Positions 1 through 4,735 of a stretch of 5,585 bases of DNA are shown here, in pieces. Within the stretch, counting starts at the first letter, position 1. Each line of letters opens with the position of its first letter. Where the stretch lies: NCBI GenBank assembly GCA_022705465.1, contig JAKJEK010000061.1, positions 1-5,585 on the forward strand, read 5' to 3'. The stretch comes from Patescibacteria group bacterium (lineage in GTDB: Bacteria > Patescibacteriota > UBA1384 > XYA2-FULL-43-10 > 1-14-0-10-43-13). The notes beneath the pieces were generated by a model, which saw nothing but the letters and a program-made list of their open reading frames with translations, did no database searches and had not been told where the DNA came from. Both the position numbers and the translations under genes were made by a program.

Positions 1-1
1 C

Positions 2-370
2 GCAAATGCAGCCCGTCTTAAATCTAAAGATATGGTGAATCGTGACTACTTTGAACATTATGCATTTGGCGTATCACCCTGGGACTTAATGAAGAATGCC
101 GGTTACGACTACTTGTACGCCGGAGAAAACTTGGCAATGGATTTCCGGACCTCGGAAGGGATTGTCAGAGCTTGGATGAACTCGCCAACCCATCGCGACA
201 ATTTGCTAAATCCGGATTTTGAGGATGTTGGAGTTGGTGTCGTTAAGGGTGTTTACACCGAGGAGGAAGTAGATAGAAATACCATCATGGTAACCAACAT
301 GCTCGGGAGAGAAAAACCTCGGTTATTTAAGTTCTTCGACAGAATTCGCAGCATTCTGCCTTTATACTAA
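2..370 (+). CDS. CAP-domain (YkwD/SCP-like) secreted protein, C-terminal part
   Basis: The reading frame is open from the first bases, so the N-terminus lies outside the window; 122 residues remain before TAA. Numbering from the first complete codon, the CAP landmarks are in order: DYFEH (15-19) with the conserved His, SPW (25-27), AGENLA (40-45) with the conserved Glu, and WMNSPTHRDNLL (58-69) with the second His, followed by the DVGVGVV strand. These form the CAP cavity, which binds a metal in several members. Bacterial YkwD-like CAP proteins are usually exported through an N-terminal signal or membrane segment; that part is not visible here. The substrate or function of most bacterial CAP proteins is unknown, so I give none. 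The tail is basic and aromatic (FKFFDRIRSILPLY), with no clear membrane helix. The family call is strong; secretion is inferred. Confidence 0.9.
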   Translation, partial: ANAARLKSKDMVNRDYFEHYAFGVSPWDLMKNAGYDYLYAGENLAMDFRTSEGIVRAWMNSPTHRDNLLNPDFEDVGVGVVKGVYTEEEVDRNTIMVTNMLGREKPRLFKFFDRIRSILPLY

Positions 371-405
371 CCTGGACACATAGGCATGTGCCCTGAGGTT
401 TTGTG
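369..405 (+). terminator. Probable intrinsic terminator after the CAP gene
   Basis: Starting in the stop codon, AACCT (369-373) pairs with AGGTT (396-400). GG (374-375) pairs with CC (391-392), and CACAT (377-381) pairs with ATGTG (386-390) around an AGGC loop. A one-base bulge (376) and three unpaired bases (393-395) interrupt the stem. It runs into TTTTGTGT. The position directly after the stop and the U-rich tail fit a rho-independent terminator, although the stem is imperfect. Confidence 0.5.
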
Positions 406-448
406 TGAAAAACGCCTGGTCTCGGCGCATGCTTTCCGCATTAGTAAC

Positions 449-457
449 TGTGGATAA
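449..457 (-). promoter_or_regulatory. Perfect match to the DnaA-box consensus
   Basis: The minus strand reads TTATCCACA, the 9-base DnaA-box consensus. It lies between the CAP-gene terminator and the 497-525 promoter. No cluster of further boxes and no dnaA or dnaN gene is visible, so an origin is not supported. It could be an isolated DnaA site or chance. Confidence 0.25.
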
Positions 458-496
458 ACTAAAAAGTGACCTCAAAGACTAGCAAAAAAATCACTG

Positions 497-525
497 TTGA
501 CATAGTTTGCGATTGTATGTAAGCT
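497..525 (+). promoter_or_regulatory. Sigma70-type promoter upstream of the decayed small gene
   Basis: A perfect -35 TTGACA (497-502) is followed by a 17-base spacer and a weak -10 TAAGCT (520-525, 3/6 matches). Transcription would start near 532. It would first cover the broken gene at 551-819 and could continue into the surface-protein gene at 900, for which I see no better promoter. The -35 and spacing are good; the -10 is the weak point. Confidence 0.45.
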
Positions 526-534
526 GAATCGCGA
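507..534. repeat. Inverted repeat across the promoter core, candidate operator
   Basis: TTGCGATT (507-514) pairs with AATCGCGA (527-534) with one G-T wobble and a 12-base centre. The left arm lies in the promoter spacer, the -10 lies in the centre, and the right arm covers the expected start site. This is where a dimeric repressor would bind. It could also form a hairpin at the 5' end of the RNA. No regulator gene is present in the window. Confidence 0.35.
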
Positions 535-550
535 AAGCAAAAAAGTGCCT

Positions 551-819
551 ATGACGGCGGAAAAGTATGACAAAGTATGAAAATATGTTGCGTACATGCT
601 GTTATGGGATTACATTATCTTTGCCCGCTTGACTTCTAAGTCGGAAAACCGGTTTGGAAATATGATCTCAAAGGGGATGTTCTTGCTAAAGTTTGGGTAA
701 ATTTCTTACCAGAGGGGCAGCAGGAAATTTTGACATTAGTGCAAATTCTTATTGGCTCTTTGAGAGGGAATTATATTAGTGCTGACACCGTGAAGAAGAA
801 TATATTCCAAATGAGTTAA
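551..819 (+). pseudogene. Remnant of a small gene (about 89 codons), nonsense plus frameshift
   Basis: From ATG 551 the frame reads MTAEKYDKV, then TGA (578-580), then KYVAYMLLWDYIIFARLTSK and SENRFG up to about 658. There the sense jumps one base back: the frame open from 640 continues as YDLKGDVLAKVWVNF, LPEGQQEILTLVQIL and so on to ...VKKNIFQMS and TAA at 817-819. Adding one A in the GGAAAT run at 656-661 joins the halves as ENRFGKYDLKG. A C-to-T change (CGA to TGA) would explain the stop. Both halves have protein-like composition and codon choice like the neighbours. I do not recognise the family. Alternative: ATG 567 in a third frame (MTKYE...) joined by a -1 shift in GAAAATATG, which would mean two frameshifts and no nonsense codon. 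No good SD precedes 551. It could also be sequencing error or, less likely, programmed frameshifting. Confidence 0.5.
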
Positions 820-899
820 CTTTGCCTATTAAAACAAAACTATAGATCTATCAAATTAAACAACAAGTAGAATTAATTATTAAGCAGAAGGAGTGGTTC
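820..899 (+). promoter_or_regulatory. A/T-rich 5' leader and Shine-Dalgarno of the surface-protein gene
   Basis: AAGGAG (888-893) lies six bases before ATG 900, a good ribosome-binding site that fixes that start. The rest of the leader is A/T-rich and contains a 10-base perfect palindrome, ATAGATCTAT (842-851). I searched for a promoter and found only poor candidates (TTGCCT at 822-827 with no fitting -10), so transcription may come from 497-525. Confidence 0.7.
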
Positions 900-3725
900 A
901 TGAAGAGACTCTTCAAGAAAACGCTTATCTACCTTCTTGTAGCTACAACTTTCCTGCCGACATGGGCAGTAACTGGAGTGTTCTCGGTTGAAAGAGCGCT
1001 CGCAGCAGTTTCTGTGTCCGGAGGAAGTAGCACAAGTACGGTTAGTGGCTCTGGTGACCCGGTCGCTCTTGACAACCTGGTTATTGGAACAAGTGAGAAT
1101 GGTGATTTCACGTCGGCTGAAGGCGTCGTTATCACCCTATCCACAAATACGGCAGCAATGCTGCAGTTTGATCTGACTAGTCCTGTAACAGCAACCCCGT
1201 CGGGCATGTTAGACCTGGGTGTTGGTAATGGACTTCCGATCGATGTTGTACCAAATATGAGCGCTATCGTTATTCCGGTTGCAACACCTTCCGCTCAGGC
1301 TGGCGAAAGCATTACCATTTCAGGCATTAAGGTTAAGGCGACTGCCAGTGGCCCGACACCTGTCTTTGCGGGAAACGAACGCTTGGTTATCGCGACTAAT
1401 TCCGCTCCGGTTACTCTAGCTTATGGTGATCCGATTGTTGTGGATGCGCAGACGCCATCATTCACCGATATCATTGCTGACCCGTCTGCATTAAAAGAGG
1501 GGATTGTAAATATTCAATTCAAGTCATCAGAGACGCTTGCCGCCATTCCGCTTGTTAAGGTAAATGGGCGACCGGCCTTATTCGTTAGTGCTGCTGGTAT
1601 GATATATTCATACAGCTATGCCGTTACTGACCAAGATCTGCAAGGTCCGGCAACGATTACTATTGAAGCAGATGATGTCAATGGTAATTCCTCGGGTTTA
1701 GTTGCTAATGCGACTGCTCTCACTATTGATGCTGATTTGCCAGTCATTAACTCAGTCGTGACGCAAGACATAAATAAAAATGGAAAAATTGACGCCCTAA
1801 AAATTACGTTCAGTGAAGCAATCAAAGACACTACTGTTTCTCCGGCAAACTTTGACGTCGCGGGTTACTCCGACGAAAACTTCTTACCCGACACTAATGG
1901 AGACGTTGCCAATGATAATGTAATTTATTTAACTTTCTCCGAGGGTGCGGTTTATGATACCGGTGCTGTACCAACTGTGTCTTATACTGCTGGCACGCTT
2001 TCTGATTTGGCTGGTAATTTGCTCGAAACCACTCTTACTCCCATTCTCTCAGTTGATCGCTCTGGTCCTGTTATCGTTTCGGCTTACACAGCGTCCGTTA
2101 CCTCTATTGATCTGACCTTCTCTGAGCAGCTCAATACTGTTTCCGTTCAAAAAGAGGACTTTGCCGTGGAGAACAACACAGTTTCATCGGTTATCACCTC
2201 CGGCAATCCGGTAATCGGTTTGGTTCTTGGTACTGCAATTAATCCCACCGACACACCTCGGGTATCAATTCCCACCGGTCGTAATGTTAATGACAAGGCT
2301 ACCAACAGACTAGATGGTCCAGTTGATGCTCCAGTCACAATTGATGGTATTACACCACAACCATCCGGTCCATCAGTTGAGAGTGTTCGCTATGTTGAGG
2401 GTGTTAACGAGGATAATGAAGTACTGATAGTTTCTTTCAGCGGGCCAATCGAAACCGTCGGTACAACAATTGACTATCTGGTGGAGTATGCGCCTTCTGG
2501 TGACTTTACTGCTACTGATACGCGAACCGTCGGGCCCGTTGCGGTATCGAACATTGAAAAAGATGAGACTGTTGAAATAATTATTCCCGACCAATCTGCC
2601 AGGACCGATTTCGCTGGAAAATTCCGAGTAACCGTATCAGCTAATGTTAAAGATGCTGCTGGCAATAGTGTTAATCAGGCAGGCGATAACAACATTGCCG
2701 TTTCTGAGCCGGTTGAAAAATTTGATACTGTCGCCCCAACCGCTCTTGTTGTCTCACCTAATGGTGGCGAGTCCTGGCGAACGGGCATGACGGTAAACGT
2801 CACCTGGGAAGCAAACGACACTAATTTGGGACTTGCTCCAATTGAGCTTCGTTATTCTATCGATGATTTCCTGACATCAGAATTAATTGCATCAGATCTT
2901 GCCAATACCGGAACTTATTCGTGGACCATTCCGTTTATTTCCGGTACTTCAGCGAAAGTAAAGGTCATTGTAGCTGATATTCAAGGCAATATTGCTCAAG
3001 ATATTTCAGATGCTGCCTTCACTGTTAATTCCAACCCTATTTTCACCGTCACTCCAGTTGAAAAGAGCGGAGAGAGGTATATAAAAGCAGAGTGGTTAGG
3101 TATTGGTGGTGGAGTTGAGCAATACCTAATTAGCGTTGATGGTAATATTCGTGAGGCTATCACCGTTTCCGGCAATGATTTGGGCGTACCTTATGTTCGT
3201 GAGCTAAAAGTGCTCGAAGCACGAAAGTATTCTGTTTCTGTCGTGGCGCGCAGTATGGGTGTTTATGCAGCAAGTCCAGCGGTTAAATCCGTGCTCTTTA
3301 CTGCTCCAGCAACCGTGTCGTCTGTAACTGGAGTTGAAGGTGACGGCGCAGCAGCTTCAGATAGTGCTGGCGCAAGGCCAGCAGCTCCAGGAAGAGCTCA
3401 GGCAGAACCGCCTGCACCGCAACCACCAGCAGAGACGCCCGAAGATGGTGAAACCACTGGTGACGAAAATGGAATTATTCGCGGTGAAGATCAGACCGAG
3501 GATGAGGGGGTTAACTGGACACCTTGGATTATCCTGTTTATCTTAATTATCTTGGTGGGCGCTGCTACTGGTGGCTATTTCTACTGGTTTGGCGGAGAAG
3601 AGGAAACCACAGCGGCAACCAAAGCCCCCGCGGAAGAGCCCAAAAAGGTTTCTGAACAACCGAAATCTGAGGTTGTACGAGCGCAAAAAAAACGACCAGG
3701 TGGAAAACGTTCCAAGCGCTGGTAG
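900..3725 (+). CDS. Large surface protein: signal peptide, Ig-like/FN3-like domains, C-terminal TM anchor
   Basis: 941 residues. A Sec signal (basic MKRLFKK, hydrophobic core 8-28, ALAA near 33-36) sends it across the membrane. Next come a Ser/Thr-rich start (38-52) and a beta-rich domain (about 53-180), then an Ig-like domain (about 182-278). Three related SbsA-like/Big-type domains follow (about 283-384, 388-483, 494-603); each opens with an aliphatic strand and a TFSE-like motif (303-306, 406-409, weaker at 512-515) and closes with a D-x-A-G-N-like turn (369-373, 465-469, 585-589). Residues 290-298 (DINKNGKID) and 331-339 (DTNGDVAND) resemble calcium-binding loops. A PNGGESW domain (620-710) and an FN3-like domain (about 713-802) come last. 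A Pro/Ala/acidic spacer (812-872) leads to one TM helix (about 873-897) and a tail ending KKRPGGKRSKRW. No LPxTG or SLH motif is present, so membrane anchoring is likely. The role is inferred: envelope layer, adhesion or structural stalk. Confidence 0.85.
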   Translation: MKRLFKKTLIYLLVATTFLPTWAVTGVFSVERALAAVSVSGGSSTSTVSGSGDPVALDNLVIGTSENGDFTSAEGVVITLSTNTAAMLQFDLTSPVTATPSGMLDLGVGNGLPIDVVPNMSAIVIPVATPSAQAGESITISGIKVKATASGPTPVFAGNERLVIATNSAPVTLAYGDPIVVDAQTPSFTDIIADPSALKEGIVNIQFKSSETLAAIPLVKVNGRPALFVSAAGMIYSYSYAVTDQDLQGPATITIEADDVNGNSSGLVANATALTIDADLPVINSVVTQDINKNGKIDALKITFSEAIKDTTVSPANFDVAGYSDENFLPDTNGDVANDNVIYLTFSEGAVYDTGAVPTVSYTAGTLSDLAGNLLETTLTPILSVDRSGPVIVSAYTASVTSIDLTFSEQLNTVSVQKEDFAVENNTVSSVITSGNPVIGLVLGTAINPTDTPRVSIPTGRNVNDKATNRLDGPVDAPVTIDGITPQPSGPSVESVRYVEGVNEDNEVLIVSFSGPIETVGTTIDYLVEYAPSGDFTATDTRTVGPVAVSNIEKDETVEIIIPDQSARTDFAGKFRVTVSANVKDAAGNSVNQAGDNNIAVSEPVEKFDTVAPTALVVSPNGGESWRTGMTVNVTWEANDTNLGLAPIELRYSIDDFLTSELIASDLANTGTYSWTIPFISGTSAKVKVIVADIQGNIAQDISDAAFTVNSNPIFTVTPVEKSGERYIKAEWLGIGGGVEQYLISVDGNIREAITVSGNDLGVPYVRELKVLEARKYSVSVVARSMGVYAASPAVKSVLFTAPATVSSVTGVEGDGAAASDSAGARPAAPGRAQAEPPAPQPPAETPEDGETTGDENGIIRGEDQTEDEGVNWTPWIILFILIILVGAATGGYFYWFGGEEETTAATKAPAEEPKKVSEQPKSEVVRAQKKRPGGKRSKRW

Positions 3726-3757
3726 TGGATAAACTGTTTCTTTATGGCAGTTGATCG

Positions 3758-3795
3758 CGAAAATCCCTCGTAACAACGGGGGATTTTCGTGTATA
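3758..3795 (+). terminator. Strong hairpin terminator after the surface-protein gene
   Basis: CGAAAATCCCTCG (3758-3770) pairs with CGGGGGATTTTCG (3777-3789): 13 pairs with one G-U and a TAACAA loop. The GC-rich core is flanked by an A-tract on the left and TTTT on the right, so it can work as a terminator in either direction. It ends the 900-3725 transcript and insulates the division gene. Confidence 0.75.
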
Positions 3796-3797
3796 AT
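3792..3797 (+). promoter_or_regulatory. Perfect -10 box directly before the FtsB/DivIC-like gene
   Basis: TATAAT starts two bases after the terminator stem. No -35 match exists at 16-18 bases spacing, because that position falls inside the hairpin, and no correctly placed TG extends it. The expected start site (about 3803-3806) falls on or just before ATG 3806, and no Shine-Dalgarno is present, so the mRNA would be leaderless or nearly so. Confidence 0.5.
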
Positions 3798-3805
3798 CAC
3801 TAATA

Positions 3806-4219
3806 ATGAAGAAAGGGATAAACTCTCTAAAAACGATTAGGCATGATATCGAAGCACTGCTTCCAATGACGTTGGGCAGTCTTGCTTTATTTTTGTGCAT
3901 AGGTTACTTCGTTTATGTCGTAGTTAAGACTACCCAGGTTAATTATCTTTCAAACCAGCAAATCGCTGAAGAGGAAGCAAGAATCAACGAACTTGAAGAT
4001 GAATTGCGTTTTATGAAGTTTCAGATCAACTACTTTAAGACCACTAGCTTTAAAGAGAAAGAGGCAAGGGAAAAATTAGGTTATCGTGCCCCTGGTGAAA
4101 AGGTAGTTAGCTTACCTCTGGATAAACCAGAGGAGAAAGTAGCGGATGGGGCAATCGAAGATGAAAAGATTAGAGTTCCCAACCAGCATCTCTGGTGGGC
4201 CTACTTTTTCGGGGAGTAG
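3806..4219 (+). CDS. FtsB/DivIC-family septum formation protein
   Basis: 137 residues. A basic N-terminus (cytoplasmic) is followed by one membrane helix (about 21-40, LGSLALFLCIGYFVYVVV) and an extracytoplasmic coiled coil (about 45-78, rich in E/L/I heptads). The family motif comes next at 84-101 (EKEAREKLGYRAPGEKVV), matching the ARekLGyv-pGE signature of FtsB/DivIC. The C-terminus ends in a Trp/Phe cluster (WWAYFFGE, 130-137). In model bacteria these bitopic proteins form a complex with FtsL and FtsQ/DivIB that activates FtsWI septal peptidoglycan synthesis. ATG 3806 is chosen because the frame closes at TAA 3794-3796 and the full N-terminal helix is kept. There is no SD. It lies 80 bases after the surface protein, behind a terminator, so it has its own transcript. 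FtsB, DivIC and FtsL-like members cannot be told apart by sight, so I give no symbol. Confidence 0.9.
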   Translation: MKKGINSLKTIRHDIEALLPMTLGSLALFLCIGYFVYVVVKTTQVNYLSNQQIAEEEARINELEDELRFMKFQINYFKTTSFKEKEAREKLGYRAPGEKVVSLPLDKPEEKVADGAIEDEKIRVPNQHLWWAYFFGE

Positions 4220-4235
4220 GGCATAGGGCTGTGTT

Positions 4236-4267
4236 TCGGAGTATGGTATCTAGAACACAAACTCCGA
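4236..4267 (+). other. Weak hairpin after the division gene
   Basis: TCGGAGT (4236-4242) pairs with ACTCCGA (4261-4267), 7 bp with an 18-base loop. A second pair, TGTGTT (4230-4235) with AACACA (4254-4259), interleaves with it, so the two would form a pseudoknot-like fold or alternative states. There is no T-run after it, so it is a poor intrinsic terminator, but it is the only structure available between this gene and the tRNA promoter. Confidence 0.3.
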
Positions 4268-4289
4268 GCTGCCACGATTCAGGTAAGGG

Positions 4290-4318
4290 TTGCATTTCTC
4301 GCTTGACTTTGTTATGAT
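4290..4318 (+). promoter_or_regulatory. Extended -10 promoter of the initiator tRNA
   Basis: -35-like TTGCAT (4290-4295), 17-base spacer, -10 TATGAT (4313-4318, 5/6), preceded by TG at the right place for an extended -10 (4310-4311). Start is expected near 4325, giving a tRNA precursor with a leader of about six bases. It may also drive the second tRNA and tilS, since no further clear promoter or terminator follows. Confidence 0.7.
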
Positions 4319-4330
4319 ACCTGGTGTCGA

Positions 4331-4406
<76 letters not shown>

Positions 4407-4415
4407 AAGAATTAC

Positions 4416-4495
4416 AAAGAGAGATGTGAATTGGGAAATGGAATGAGAAACGACGATTTCTCAAGCGTAAGGTTCTCGTTTCACATCTCTTCTTT
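4416..4495. repeat. 80-base structured inverted repeat between the two tRNAs
   Basis: AGAGATGTGAA (4420-4430) pairs perfectly with TTCACATCTCT (4480-4490). After a one-base bulge (4491), AAAG (4416-4419) pairs with CTTT (4492-4495), making 15 pairs. Inside, GAGAAA (4445-4450) and TTTCTC (4457-4462) form a second hairpin with a CGACGA loop. An alternative 7-bp pairing, GAAACGA (4447-4453) with TCGTTTC (4476-4482), competes with both. There is no strong U-tract, so it may be a leaky terminator, an RNase III processing site in a joint tRNA precursor, or a small RNA. Confidence 0.6.
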
Positions 4496-4513
4496 AATAA
4501 CCTAAAATAATTA

Positions 4514-4590
4514 GGCTGCGTAGCTCAGTCGGTTAGAGCGAGAGATTCATAAACTCTAGGCCGGTGGTTCAAGTCCACCCGCAGCCACCA
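4514..4590 (+). tRNA. tRNA with CAU anticodon, probably elongator tRNA-Met
   Basis: A 77-base cloverleaf with encoded CCA. Acceptor GGCTGCG/CGCAGCC is perfect, so it is not an initiator. D stem GCTC/GAGC; T stem GGTGG/CCACC with loop TTCAAGT; anticodon CAT at 4548-4550 in loop TTCATAA. The anticodon stem is AGAGA/ACTCT, so the pair next to the loop (31-39; bases 4545 and 4553) is A-A and only four pairs form. A CAU anticodon means either elongator Met or the Ile2 tRNA that TilS converts to read AUA. T at position 32 and T4-A69 in the acceptor lean towards Met, but the choice is not certain, and tilS lies just downstream. Confidence 0.85.
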
Positions 4591-4625
4591 ATTCAAAATT
4601 ACTTTCATGCCACGAAAAGGGGAGC

Positions 4626-4735
4626 AGGAGGCATAAATTATGATGTTGCGCTGGCCTCAAACCCTATTGTACAGAACATGGAAAAGCACTCTCAAAAATC
4701 ACTCATCGGAAGAGTGGTCAAAGAAATTAAATTAA
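4626..4735 (+). CDS. Possible 31-residue ORF with strong SD overlapping the tilS start
   Basis: AGGAGG (4626-4631) stands eight bases before ATG 4640 (the codons read ATG ATG). The ORF runs 31 codons (MMLRWPQTLLYR..., ending KKLN) to TAA at 4733-4735. It is in a different frame from tilS and overlaps its first 19 codons. This SD is far better than anything before tilS, and it lies too far (46 bases) from ATG 4678 to serve it. The peptide resembles nothing I know. It could be a regulatory upstream ORF, or the SD could be chance in a purine-rich stretch. Confidence 0.3.

Noticed and set aside
562..580. Tandem repeat of AAAGTATGA with 10-base period
   Set aside because: Only two copies. Removing one does not restore the frame of the broken gene, so it does not explain the break; probably chance in A-rich codons (KYDKV).
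578..580. In-frame TGA as evidence of a recoded UGA (Gly or Trp)
   Set aside because: About 1,380 codons of intact genes here contain no in-frame TGA and use TGG and GGN normally; the same small gene also needs a frameshift, so decay is simpler.
3543..3800. Minus-strand open frame of 85 codons across the end of the surface-protein gene
   Set aside because: It is opposite the TM anchor and crosses the terminator hairpin; its sequence is the complement of coding DNA and low-complexity tail.
4303..4318. TTGACT (4303-4308) as -35 for the tRNA promoter
   Set aside because: It lies only four bases from the TATGAT box, and no -10 follows at 16-18 bases; the extended -10 with TTGCAT fits instead.
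4501..4515. Small inverted repeat CCTAA/TTAGG before the second tRNA
   Set aside because: Five pairs in A/T-rich sequence that end inside the tRNA acceptor arm; no support for a function.
4607..4636. Nine-codon ORF MPRKGEQEA after the second tRNA
   Set aside because: Too short to judge, no SD of its own; it merely contains the SD of the 4640 ORF.
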